Shown here piece by piece: positions 17,170 through 25,844 of a DNA stretch of 64,000 nt. The notes under the pieces were generated by a model. The model did no database searches, had not been told where the DNA came from, and saw nothing but the letters and a program-made list of their open reading frames with translations. The stretch is taken from NCBI RefSeq assembly GCF_000215995.1, contig NC_015680.1:434001-498000 (forward strand), written 5' to 3'. Origin of the DNA: Pyrococcus yayanosii CH1. GTDB taxonomy: Archaea > Methanobacteriota_B > Thermococci > Thermococcales > Thermococcaceae. Positions within the stretch are counted from its first letter, which is position 1; each line of letters begins with the position of its first letter. The position numbers and the translations under genes were made by a program.

Positions 17170-18221
17170 TAAGACTACCTCCCCCGGATACGCCAGGCAC
17201 GTCCGCTTCACGAACATCTTTGAGTTCCCCTGCGAGCATTGAAGCCGCTTCCCTCCCGGTCCATCCACCCAAGAGAGTGCCGTCCCATTGGCTTATGTGT
17301 TTAATAATCTCCACAACCGCGCGTTTTACTGCCTCAAAAAGCTCATCCATGCCTATTTTTACCACGATTTTTGTGTATGAGCTCACAAGGAGAACTTCCT
17401 CGCCCTTTTTAAAAACTAAAACCGGCTTTGGGTACTCACTTCTAAACGTGAGGAGGATGAAGCTTCCCTCAGTCGACCTTTGGTCAATCGCCCTGAGTAG
17501 AGATAAACTTTCATTGAACCAGTCAACATATGCCACCGACATACCTTGAATGCTCATGCCTTCAAAATTGCCCCGGCTGAACTTCAGGAGGTTTATCAGG
17601 TCTCCTGCAAAGGCTACAGGCTCGATGAGCCCGCTGAATATTTCCCTCCCATGGCTTACAACAGCGTAAACCATTGGAAACTTCTCTTTCCCGCATTTAA
17701 CTTTCCCCCAGGGGGAAGCATGCCCTTTCTCCTCGCCATTTCCTCTACAATTTCAAGCTCCCTCATTAATTCCTCATCCGGAAACTCCTTTAGAAAAGAA
17801 CGAACAAAGTCCAGAGCAGATGAAACGAACTCTGACGTTGCCAAAGTTATTTTGGTTTTGGGTAAATCCTCCTCGTGCACTTCGATTTCTAACGTACCTC
17901 TATGTTTTCTTATAACCAGGCAGGACATCGGTTCATACGTCCCAAGAGTTAGGATAATCTTGTTTTTGTTATCCTGACAGTGGGCCGAGTCCCCACGAAA
18001 GGTCCACCACTTTCCTCTCCTGAGGTACAGCTCTTTAACGCCCTTACAAGAGTTAGTGGCGAATGCTATTGCCTCAATAACGTCACCAACCGCGTCCTTA
18101 GTAAAGCAATCGCCCAGGAGTATGGTTTTCTCCCCGTGTTTGATAGCGATGGTTGGATATCCACAGGCACCTCCCCCCGGAGCGCCTCCTCAAAGCCGAA
18201 GAAAACAAAGGAGAAAGACAC
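17159..18221 (-). pseudogene. family A immunity-like gene with two frameshifts
   Basis: The GTG at 18221 follows AGAGGTGA, as in the intact homologue at 40709. The sequence then reads SFSFVFFGFEEALRGEVP, shifts frame near 18165, continues IAIKHGEKTILLGDCFTK to RRKGMLPPGGK, shifts again near 17690, and finishes MVYAVVSHGREIFSGLIEP through to 17159. Put together it aligns over its whole length with the 342-residue protein at 40709-41737, and parts of the DNA are near-identical. The last bases overlap the start of the next immunity-like gene. It is decayed, or contains homopolymer-type errors. Confidence 0.7.
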
Positions 18222-18226
18222 GAAGT

Positions 18227-19088
18227 TCACCTCTTAGGCAGCTTTATCCTTTCGAGTTCCTTTTCTGTATCTTTGATGGCCTCATCAATGGCCCTTAGGA
18301 GGACATTCTTTGGGACTTTGACGGCCATACCGGAATACAGGACGAATGCCAGCAAAAAGTCCTTCTCTAATTTTGCCGCGTAGAGAACTTCAAAGGGGTC
18401 GTAGGTTGAAAGGGTAAAGCGAACGAAGGGAGGAGCCGCTCCTGCTGAGAGCTTTTTAAGGCCCGCCAGTTCGCGGAGAAGGCCCCTATCCTCCGGCTTT
18501 TCTGCCCTTTTGGAAGACAGCCTCTTGATTTCGCCATCAACGTTCCGCTTTACCCGCCACTCCTCTGCGGGCAGTTTGCCGTCCGCCACGAAAGCCTTGA
18601 GAAGTTTAAGCTCCTTAACGTACCCCTCGAGATTAACGAACGCCTCCAGTATGTACGTGCTCCCGTAAACTTGAACTTCGTATTCGTCCATAACGTCCTC
18701 AGGTTCACCGAACATCTCAAGCACTTCAGTTGAAGGCGGCTTTAGCTTAAACCTGAGCCACTCCATCCGCACAGGTTTATTGTTGAGAACCGCTTTTAGG
18801 TTCTGGATGGAAGTCCGGATTATCTCGACGAGTTTTTTTACGGGTGACCTGTACTTCCCTACCACTCCGGAGGGTTAGGCAAACCCATTCACCTTCGACC
18901 CTTATCTTCAGGTCCCAGAGCTTTTTCGGGAAAGCATCCATTGATTGGAGCGCCTTTAGGGAGCTCATGAATTCATCCAGCGTCACTGGGGTTTCGCTGA
19001 TGAAAACCGGCCTATCTCCGAGCACCAGCATGGGGAATCCCCTGTCTCCATCCTGGGGGAAGAAGGAAAAAGCAAAGATTGAAATCAC
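18227..19088 (-). pseudogene. family B immunity-like gene with an A-run frameshift
   Basis: Reading from about GTG 19088 (after AGGAG), the product SIFAFSFFPQDGDRGFPMLV to REVQVTRKK aligns with the N-terminal third of the intact protein at 42684-43475. A run of seven A near 18840 then shifts the frame. Removing one A restores KKLVEIIRTSIQNLKAVLNN and the rest (PVRMEWLRFKLK ... FTLSTYDPFEVLYAAKLEKD) down to the stop at 18227. That stop overlaps the AGAGGTGA site of the next gene. It is a family B member: a predicted soluble protein of about 285 residues with no recognised domain. Confidence 0.65.
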
Positions 19089-19691
19089 CTCCTGTGAGTA
19101 TCTCCCTGAAGATGGTGGGAATGCCGTAACTATCCGGTACAGCCCCCAATATTTAGATGCTGAAATATATTCCATAATCCTCCTCTTCCATTCCAGGTAT
19201 TCGTCCCTTAAACCCTCCGGAATCCTATCATCAAGCCTCCCGAGCGCGTTGAGTGCCGCACTTTTCATGCACAACCCAAGCTCCCTCGCAGGGAGCTCCA
19301 CTTTTCTGATGGAATACGTGGGGAGCAAGAGGTTGAAATCATCAGGGTAACAGAGGGTGACTTTATCGCCCTCCCTCTTCATCAGTACTCCAAAGTCCTC
19401 TGGTAGTCCGAGAGTTAGCAGGAAAAAGCCGTTAAAGGCTCTGCAGGAGCTTATAAGTGTGGTGTAATCAGGCTCATCCTCAAGCTCCATCCCTTCAAAG
19501 TCACTGGAGAGAAGGTAGATGGTACTTTTAGCAAGGCCATCTATGGCGAGTATCAACTTCAAGCTGTGGACCCTCGAGAACACATTCACCGGGCCAAGCA
19601 TTATCCTGTAGTGTCCGGGAGGAACGATAAGGGCTTTCCAGAGGGGCCCATCCGCAGGGATGAGCTCGTCCCACGTTAGAGAGCATTCCAT
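19089..19691 (-). pseudogene. family A-like immunity module fused to a toxin C-terminal tail
   Basis: The ATG at 19691 has GGGGGTG upstream. About 185 residues follow with the weak family A pattern (FFLLTLGLPEDFGVLMKREG, then KVELPARELGL, then LRDEYLEWKRRIMEYIS). The frame then runs on into YRIVTAFPP, which is the closing motif of the toxin domains in this window, and from there into the family B gene without a stop. The simplest reading is that a deletion removed an orphan toxin domain and left only its last codons, joined to the immunity gene in front of it. Locus 2 has exactly this gene order with the orphan toxin still present. Confidence 0.5.
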
Positions 19692-19737
19692 GCATACTAC
19701 ACCCCCTTTAAAATTTAGTTGGGGTTAAAAATAAAAA

Positions 19738-20483
19738 TCAAAGGGGAGGAGCGTCCCTTGGAAATGCAGTAACAACCTCCCACCAGTATCTAACCCTTTC
19801 TATCACCACTGTGTACCATTTCCCATTTATGTTTTTATGAGGACAGCTCTGTGCGTATCCTTCCATGGTTTGCATTCTTCAATATCGGGATTCTCTATAA
19901 CTTGTTTAATGATGTCCAACAATTCTCTTGCTGAATTAACTTCCCATGGAGTCCCTCCAGGGATTTCTTGAGTTATGTGTCGCCTGATAATGTGCCGAGC
20001 TCCATACTGCTTGATTATCACCGGGTCCCGCTTCACAACTTGGATGATATCCGCCACTGTAAAATGCATAGAAGTCCTTGTACTCTCTCTCAAATTCTTC
20101 TACTTCATCCTAACGCCCTTCGCAAGTTCCCAACCATTGTACGAAATCCTGTCAGGAATCTCGCTCACGAAAGCTTCAGTAAATTCTCTAACCGGTTTTG
20201 AATAAACGTACTTCGCGATTGCCGCGATGATACTTCCTACTGCTACAATCCACCCTACGCCCGGAACAAAAACCTCAAGGAAAGGCTGTACTACAACAGT
20301 AGCACCCCCAAACTGCGGCTGAACCTCGCCTCCTGGTTTCCTCTCAGGACTGAACTCCGGCGGAACCGTTACTGTACTGTTCACCGTCGCGTTAACAAAG
20401 CTGGCAGTGGCGCTGGCACTACTGAGGGTCATTCCCAAGAAGAGTACCACCAAGGCCAGAGCAAGAAGCCTCCTCCAACCCAT
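19738..20483 (-). pseudogene. decayed secreted toxin-like protein (locus 1 copy)
   Basis: The ATG at 20483, with GGAGGTGA before it, opens MGWRRLLALALVVLFLGM, a signal peptide nearly identical to that of the gene at 39696. It continues through a TM segment (GWIVAVGSIIAAIAKYVYSKP) and EIPDRISYNGWELAKGV, then stops at 20100. The middle of the protein is deleted. In other frames the C-terminal domain continues: VEEFEREYKDFY, then KQYGARHIIRRHI and IENPDIEEC, then, after an A-run shift near 19840, RYWWEVVTAFPRD and a stop at 19738. At least three lesions make it non-functional. It lies immediately downstream of hcp on the same strand. Confidence 0.75.
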
Positions 20484-20707
20484 GAGTTCACCTCCAATAT
20501 TGTTCACCAGGATAATAAATCCAAACCTTATAAAATTTACTATTTGAAGTATTAACAAAGCAACGGCAATTAAAATCAGATTACTGCATTACAAGAGAGA
20601 AAGGTTACAACTACCAAAACATGACAATCTAAGAACCACCAGAAGGCCAACAGAATCAAATCCAAGAACTCAAACACCAACAAATCAAAGAGAAAAGAAG
20701 AGCTGGC

Positions 20708-22048
20708 TTAACCCAGCTCCTCCGCGAGGGGTGAACTCTCCTCCACGCTTATTCCCTTGCTTAGCATATCCCTTAGATCCTTCTCAGGATCACCAATGAG
20801 CCTTAGGTCAAACTGCCTCTTGAGGATCTCAAACACATTAGGAGTCAGGAACTCCGGTGACTTAGGACCGATGTAAATGCCCTTAATCCCTAGATAGAGG
20901 AGCGAGTAGAGTATCGCTATGGCCTTCTGCTCCATCCAGCTCAGGACTATGCTGACAGGCAAAGAGTTCACATCGGTGCCAAGCTCTTTTGCCAGCGTAA
21001 GGGCAATCTCGATTATGGAATAAACGTTGTTGCACTGGCCGAAGTCGAGGAAGCGCGGGATTCCCTCGATGGTGCCGTAGTCCCTCGCGTTGTAGCGGAA
21101 CTTGCCACATGCTGCAGAGAGTATCAGTGCATCCCTTGGAATCAGTGCGGTGAGTCTCTCGTAGTAGCTCATCTTTGGACTTGGCGTGTCACAGCCGCCG
21201 ACGACAAAGATATGCCTTATCTTGCCCTCCTGGATTAGCTCTATCAGTTTGTCCTTCATCGCCAAAACGTTGGTGTGGTGGAAGCCCGTGAGAAGCTTTC
21301 CGCCCTCCCTGCGCTCCATCTTAGGCGTCTCCAGAGCCCTCTTTATCAGTGGCTCGAAGTCGTAGTCCCTTATGTGCGGCACACCTTCAAGGCCCGCTAT
21401 CCCAACGGTGAAGATTCTGTCGGCGTAAGCCTTGGTTGGCTGCTGGACACAGTTGCTTGTGCCCAGAATGACGCCTGGAAACTCCGCGAACTCTCTCCTC
21501 TGGTAGAGCCAGCTGCCACCCCAGTTGCCGTAGAGGGCCTTGAACTTCCTAAGCTCTGGATACGCGTGGGCCGGGAACATCTCGGCGTGTGTGTAGACCT
21601 TTATCTCCTCATCGAGGCCCATCTCCTCGATCTGCCTGAGAAGCTCGTAAAGGGCTTTGTAGCTGTGGCCGGTGACGAGGATGCCATGCCCCTCCGCGGT
21701 TCCGGTTGGGACTTCAACCGGCTCGGGCCTTCCAAAGGTCTCAACGTAGGCCTTATCGAGGAGCTTCATAGCCTCAAGGTGAATTCTCCCGGTTTCAAGT
21801 ATCAACTCAAGGAAGCGGTTCTTGTCGAAGTTGACGTTGGTCAGCGTCGAGTAGAGGGCCTCAGCTAAAAAGTGGCCTATCCTCGGGTCGTCGTAGCCGA
21901 CCTCAAGGGCGTGGTAGTAGTAGGCGGCCGTTCCTTTTATCCCGTAGAGCAGGGCCTCCTGAAGCGAGTTCAGATCTGGATCCTTTCCGCACACGCCCCT
22001 GACGGTACATCCTCCCTTCAAGCTCATCGAACACTGGTTGCACAGCAT
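20708..22048 (-). CDS. hcp: hybrid cluster protein (Hcp)
   Basis: A 446-residue archaeal Hcp. The N-terminal cluster ligands are C3, C6, C14 and C20 (LCNQC, then C-x5-C). Hybrid-cluster ligands follow: the GTSNCVQQP, GGCDTPSPK, CGKFRYN and DFGQCNNVYS segments. Hcp is an NO reductase/nitrosative stress protein with a 4Fe hybrid cluster. I chose the ATG at 22048 because GGAGTGGAG precedes it; the ATG at 22063 is part of the operator region. The promoter has TATA-like CTTTTATAAA and the perfect palindrome at 22064-22077. It is divergent from a HTH regulator. The toxin-like pseudogene follows on the same strand. Confidence 0.93.
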   Translation of the reverse strand: MLCNQCSMSLKGGCTVRGVCGKDPDLNSLQEALLYGIKGTAAYYYHALEVGYDDPRIGHFLAEALYSTLTNVNFDKNRFLELILETGRIHLEAMKLLDKAYVETFGRPEPVEVPTGTAEGHGILVTGHSYKALYELLRQIEEMGLDEEIKVYTHAEMFPAHAYPELRKFKALYGNWGGSWLYQRREFAEFPGVILGTSNCVQQPTKAYADRIFTVGIAGLEGVPHIRDYDFEPLIKRALETPKMERREGGKLLTGFHHTNVLAMKDKLIELIQEGKIRHIFVVGGCDTPSPKMSYYERLTALIPRDALILSAACGKFRYNARDYGTIEGIPRFLDFGQCNNVYSIIEIALTLAKELGTDVNSLPVSIVLSWMEQKAIAILYSLLYLGIKGIYIGPKSPEFLTPNVFEILKRQFDLRLIGDPEKDLRDMLSKGISVEESSPLAEELG

Positions 22049-22063
22049 CTCCACTCCCTCCAT

Positions 22064-22077
22064 ATGACACGTGTCAT
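22064..22077. promoter_or_regulatory. perfect palindromic operator of hcp
   Basis: ATGACACGTGTCAT is a complete 14-bp palindrome about 30 bp downstream of the hcp TATA-like element, so it covers the likely transcription start. It matches the 15153 site at all 12 arm positions. It is a strong candidate for the binding site of the adjacent HTH regulator or another redox/NO regulator. Confidence 0.78.
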
Positions 22078-22256
22078 ATATTTCGAATTTGGATATGCCG
22101 GCCCGTTTATAAAAGAATTTCGGTTTCTTAACTTAAAGTATGTGCTTTGCATTTAAAAGTTAGACTACTTTGATATAAAATTTCAAATAATTAATACTAA
22201 ATGTTTAGTTATTTTCCAAATAAAATTACAATATGCTCGGATAAGTTTGGGTTTAC

Positions 22257-22270
22257 ATGACACATGTCAT
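22257..22270. promoter_or_regulatory. operator copy upstream of the HTH regulator gene
   Basis: ATGACACATGTCAT has both arms of the ATGACA-N2-TGTCAT motif intact. It is about 90 bp upstream of the HTH gene and between the divergent hcp and HTH promoters. It may help form a looped or cooperative repressor complex with the sites at 22064 and 22336. Confidence 0.7.
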
Positions 22271-22335
22271 AAAATGCTCTCTACCGGGAGCTTTCTGGGC
22301 ATAAATCAACCAGAGGCCTTCCAAAACCCTTATAT

Positions 22336-22349
22336 ATTCCACTTGTCAT
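22336..22349. promoter_or_regulatory. promoter-proximal degenerate operator of the HTH gene
   Basis: ATTCCACTTGTCAT matches 10 of 12 arm positions of the shared motif, with the TGTCAT arm perfect. It directly follows TATA-like CTTATATATT and precedes the start codon at 22361. This suggests autoregulation. Confidence 0.5.
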
Positions 22350-22360
22350 ATGGCCCAACC

Positions 22361-22759
22361 ATGAGAACCAACGCCTTTGAGATTGTGGCTCGCTACGTTT
22401 ATCCATCGCTTAGAAGGAGACTCGTGGAGATACTCCGTGAGAAAGGCCTTAAACAGACGGAGATAGCAGGGTTGCTCCATATAACCCAGTCAGCAGTCTC
22501 CCGATACCTGAAGATGGATCGGGGTGCCCTTATAGACGTGACAAAATTCCCCGACATCGATGAGAAGCTTAAGGTGCTAGCTGATGAGATAATCTCCAGA
22601 AGGCCAAGCGAGTACGAGATCCACTTGGGGCTTGTTCAGGTGTCCCTGGAAATGCTCGGCAGGGGCTACGTATGCTCCTTCCACTCAAAGATAGATCCCG
22701 AGCTTGATCCCATGAAGTGTCGCATCTGTCTGGAGCTCTTCGAGAATTTAGCCTTTTAA
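22361..22759 (+). CDS. HTH transcriptional regulator with C-terminal cysteine cluster
   Basis: A 132-residue protein. The helix-turn-helix is at about 27-47 (LKQTEIAGLLHITQSAVSRY). A helical linker leads to a C-terminal cluster C-x13-16-C-x2-C (VCSFHSKIDPE, then MKCRICLEL), which could bind an Fe-S cluster or metal. The ATG at 22361 lies about 25 bp after CTTATATATT, so the transcript is close to leaderless; an in-frame extension upstream crosses operator and promoter sequence and is rejected. It is divergent from hcp with three motif copies in between. I infer that it is the redox/NO-responsive repressor of the hcp/DUF438/DUF2249 set. Confidence 0.8.
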   Translation: MRTNAFEIVARYVYPSLRRRLVEILREKGLKQTEIAGLLHITQSAVSRYLKMDRGALIDVTKFPDIDEKLKVLADEIISRRPSEYEIHLGLVQVSLEMLGRGYVCSFHSKIDPELDPMKCRICLELFENLAF

Positions 22760-22783
22760 AAGCTAAATTGTGGAAAAAAGAAA

Positions 22784-23557
22784 TTACTCGTCGTAGAATT
22801 CTTTCTCAAAGACTTCTATTCCAACTTCCAGGCTTTCGAGCCAGTCGAGAAATTTGCCAACGTTCTTGTCCCTGAATATTGCCCCATGTTGTGGAGCTAT
22901 GGCCTTTGGATTCAACTTTCTGACCGAGCGAACCCACGCCCTTAACGCCTTGGTGGAACCCATATAACGTCTGTGGAATCCTTCCATGAGCTTTGTATGG
23001 CTTTTGAAATCCTCCACAAAGAGGTACCACTCGCCTTGAGGAAAGGCCGCCGCGCCTATGTCAGAGCTGAATAGAACACCGCTCTTCTCGTCGTAAAAAC
23101 TGAAATTCCCTGGGCTGTGAAGGTAATGGCTTGGGATTGCCCTTATCACCGAGCTGCCGAGCTTGATGTCCATTCCCTTGTCGGGGATTCCTATAACCCT
23201 ACCCCCATTTAGGACCGCTAAATGAGGTATAAAGCGGACCCACAGCTCCGAGATGACAATCTTTGCAAGGGGTGCGTATTCAAACCAGAGGTTCAAGCCG
23301 GCGACAACATCCGGGTCTTGATGAGAATATAGGAGGTACTTAATCTGTGCAGGTGGAATCAGTGAGGAAACGTTTTTGAGAACGCGTGAAAAGACGAAGA
23401 ACCCACCGGGCTCTATTAAAGCGGCCTCGTTTCCGTCAATCACAAGGTACTGGTTGGTTAAGATGCCCTTTTCGTCCTCGGCCTCCTCAATACCGAGCCA
23501 GTAAACCTTATGCTCCCCATCATCGTAGAGAGGATAGCTGTTCATGTTCCTTATCAT
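22784..23557 (-). CDS. ODP-type metallo-beta-lactamase-fold diiron protein
   Basis: A 257-residue protein with a beta-lactamase fold like the N-terminal half of flavodiiron proteins, but with no flavodoxin domain. Diiron motifs: HQDPDVV (ODP version of H-x-E-x-D-H), a middle HYLHSPGN, SSDIGAAAF and a C-terminal PQHGAIF. ODP proteins bind O2 and may signal or reduce O2/NO. The ATG at 23557 lies 1 nt after the upstream stop, with GGAGGTGAG in front. It is the last gene of a three-gene operon (24661 to 22784). No copy of the hcp operator was found before this operon. Confidence 0.82.
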   Translation of the reverse strand: MIRNMNSYPLYDDGEHKVYWLGIEEAEDEKGILTNQYLVIDGNEAALIEPGGFFVFSRVLKNVSSLIPPAQIKYLLYSHQDPDVVAGLNLWFEYAPLAKIVISELWVRFIPHLAVLNGGRVIGIPDKGMDIKLGSSVIRAIPSHYLHSPGNFSFYDEKSGVLFSSDIGAAAFPQGEWYLFVEDFKSHTKLMEGFHRRYMGSTKALRAWVRSVRKLNPKAIAPQHGAIFRDKNVGKFLDWLESLEVGIEVFEKEFYDE

Positions 23558-23558
23558 T

Positions 23559-24350
23559 TCACTCACCTCCAACAGGCACCCAGATGTTAATCATATAAGT
23601 TCCCTCAATTCGCGACAAAATCTCAAAGACCTTCCTTGCGGTTTCTTCATCGTCCACTTTTATTGTTTCGGCCGTGACCCCGTCGCGGTGCTCAAGGGCG
23701 AGTATTTGACTATCCTTTATGAGAACCTTAAACGCCTTGTTTCCGTCCGGAGTTATGCCAGAAATATAAATTATCCTGGCGCTGACAGTTTTCTTGAGCT
23801 CCATCAGGACGTCGAAGAACTTTCTGTTTTCTATCATGTGGAGCCCGCTGTGAATCATCTTTGCCTTGGCTAGGAAGTTCGCAACGCTCATCGGATCGGC
23901 GAAGTCTACCTGGAGGATAACATCACTTGAGGTAACGTATTCTGGCGGGGAATAGCTCTTGGCCAGTTCTTTAAGGCTCTTCGCTATGCCCTCGGCCAAA
24001 AGCTCAAGGGTTTTCCCTAAGAAAAACTCCCCCCTACCATGGTAGGCAACCTCTATCTCGCCGGATACGTTTCTTTGCCACTTCTTTAGCGTTACTGTAA
24101 CGATGATATCGCTTTTCTTACCTGAACCATCATATATGAAGGTTGTTCTATCCTCATGGAAGGCAAATCTATATATGTCGTTGAACTTGAACAGGAATCT
24201 CGGGAGGGATATCTCAGCGGTGATTCCATTCTTAGTGCTTACCCGGACAACGTATGGCCAGTTCATTATAAACTGAGCTGGGTCAGAGAGAACTTTTCGA
24301 ACGGAATCTAAGGGGACGTCTATAGTTACCTCCTTGGTTTTCCGCTTCAT
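23559..24350 (-). CDS. unrecognised two-domain protein, SRPBCC-like N-terminus
   Basis: A 263-residue protein. The first about 140 residues (MKRKTKEVTIDVPLDSVRKV, then beta strands ending in a long helix ELLAEGIAKSLKELAKSY) look like a START/SRPBCC lipid-binding helix-grip fold. The rest is an alpha/beta domain (SSDVILQVDFADPMSVANFL ... MINIWVPVG). I do not recognise a named family. It starts inside the previous gene (ATGA overlap) and is followed 1 nt later by the ODP gene, so the three proteins probably act together. Confidence 0.65.
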   Translation of the reverse strand: MKRKTKEVTIDVPLDSVRKVLSDPAQFIMNWPYVVRVSTKNGITAEISLPRFLFKFNDIYRFAFHEDRTTFIYDGSGKKSDIIVTVTLKKWQRNVSGEIEVAYHGRGEFFLGKTLELLAEGIAKSLKELAKSYSPPEYVTSSDVILQVDFADPMSVANFLAKAKMIHSGLHMIENRKFFDVLMELKKTVSARIIYISGITPDGNKAFKVLIKDSQILALEHRDGVTAETIKVDDEETARKVFEILSRIEGTYMINIWVPVGGE

Positions 24351-24661
24351 TTCATCTCACCCAAGACCTCGATCAGCCGGAGGTATACTCCTTCTACACC
24401 TTCGCTAACATCAAAGGGGATTATGAAGAACACCTCATCTCCATCTTTGAATGTAAATTTCTGTTCCTTTTCATAAAGAACAGGCCATAGGTTGAGGTCG
24501 ACCACGGTTCGATGCCTAAGCTTTATCCTTCCGACTAGATGGGGTTTGCCCCTCTCATCGTTCATAGCCATTATGGTGCTCCATGAAGAGTGGATAACTT
24601 CTAACGGGTTTATCCCCCATGAGGTATTCCGAATCGTGCCAGCGAAGTCACGGGTAAGCAT
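24347..24661 (-). CDS. small protein of unknown function
   Basis: A 104-residue soluble protein with no recognised family. It has basic and beta-rich stretches (HLVGRIKLRHRTVVDLNLWP; KFTFKDGDEVFFIIPFD). The ATG at 24661 follows GAGGGATTAAAG. It is the first gene of the operon leading to the SRPBCC-like and ODP genes, and its stop overlaps the next start. Confidence 0.65.
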   Translation of the reverse strand: MLTRDFAGTIRNTSWGINPLEVIHSSWSTIMAMNDERGKPHLVGRIKLRHRTVVDLNLWPVLYEKEQKFTFKDGDEVFFIIPFDVSEGVEGVYLRLIEVLGEMK

Positions 24662-24873
24662 CTTTAATCCCTCCGAAATTGCTTTTTCTTGTCTAAAACT
24701 TTAATAGTTTGGTTTTTAAACTTTTCTTTTCGATTTTCGCGCATATTGTTTTCCACTTTATAAATTTCCCAAGTTGAATGACCAAGGCCGATAAAGCTTT
24801 TATAAGCAGGGAAGAATACAAGGTCCGTCCCCTGAACCAAAATCGTTTTAACGCTTAAACTGCAGCTTCACCC

Positions 24874-25755
24874 ATGGATATCCTAGAGATGCTTGGGCTC
24901 ATCTTATTGGGGTATGGGCTCAGGAGGATAGTAAGGGAAGAGAAATTCTTCGATGCCCTCCGGTTCGTTACCAACCAGATCCTTCTCGCCTTCTTCGTAT
25001 TCGGAAACGTTGCGAGCAAGGATCTGGAATACCTTTTGAGTATCAAGCTCGTCTTCCTCTACGTCTTTTTAGTGATAGGGATGAGCCTGGGCCTCTCCTA
25101 CCTCTATGGTCGCCTCTTTTTAAAGGATAAGGAGTGGGCAGGAGCTCTTATGGCGCTTTCCGCTTATCCGAACACGGCTGCCCTAGGTTTTCCTGTGGTG
25201 AGCCTTTTTCTCGACGACATAACTCCTGCCATCCTCTACTCGACGACCAACTCGCTTATCGTGCTTCCCATAGTGACCTTCATAGCGGCTCACTACTCTA
25301 CTGGTGGAGCCTCTCTGAAGAGGAGCTTCTTTAGGGCTCTCCGCTTTCCCCCAACCTTAGCGAACCTCCTTGCAATTTTCTTGGTGCTGGGAGGCGTGAG
25401 GTTGCCGGCCGCGGTTCTCGACACCATCAAGGCCGTAGGGTGGTGGAGCATCCCGCTGATACTCGTCTACTTCGGCTCTAGGATAAGCCTGAGAGCTCTG
25501 CACGTCAGGCGACTTCTAGAGGTGGCCGCCTTCAGGATAGCGATTCCCTTCACCTTCGTCTTTCTAACGCTGAGGAATGCTGACCCCAAGGTCTTCTACT
25601 CTGTTCTCGTCGAAGCCTCGATGCCGCCGGCTATAGCCGCCAATGCTATCCTGGCACAGTACAGGCTGAAGGCAGAAGAGGCGATAAGCGTTACCTTTGT
25701 GCTGACCCTAGCCGTCCTTGGCCTTTTCTTAATCTTCAGGCTCCTTATTGGATGA
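24874..25755 (+). CDS. AEC (auxin efflux carrier) family transporter
   Basis: A 293-residue integral membrane protein with about ten hydrophobic segments. It has the AEC pattern: a long N-terminal half, the conserved SAYPNTAALGFPVV segment in the middle, and a PPAIAANAILAQ segment near the C-terminus. AEC proteins export or take up small organic acids and other metabolites; the substrate is not predictable. TATA-like CTTTTATAAG is about 75 bp upstream. It is a single-gene unit. Confidence 0.85.
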   Translation: MDILEMLGLILLGYGLRRIVREEKFFDALRFVTNQILLAFFVFGNVASKDLEYLLSIKLVFLYVFLVIGMSLGLSYLYGRLFLKDKEWAGALMALSAYPNTAALGFPVVSLFLDDITPAILYSTTNSLIVLPIVTFIAAHYSTGGASLKRSFFRALRFPPTLANLLAIFLVLGGVRLPAAVLDTIKAVGWWSIPLILVYFGSRISLRALHVRRLLEVAAFRIAIPFTFVFLTLRNADPKVFYSVLVEASMPPAIAANAILAQYRLKAEEAISVTFVLTLAVLGLFLIFRLLIG

Positions 25756-25844
25756 TCCGCTACCGGGGGTTAGGTGGCTCCAGTCTTGGCTTTCAATCAT
25801 TTTTCGAAACCTTCGCTAAAAAAGTATAGAGAAAAAGGGGAGAA

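Noticed and set aside
20559-20707. Possible small gene or RNA between hcp and the toxin remnant
   Set aside because: No open frame with a start site or stable structure; it is the conserved hcp-toxin spacer.
22247-22360. N-terminal extension of the HTH regulator from an in-frame start upstream
   Set aside because: The extension would run across the operator copies and TATA box, and its sequence is low in regulator-like features.
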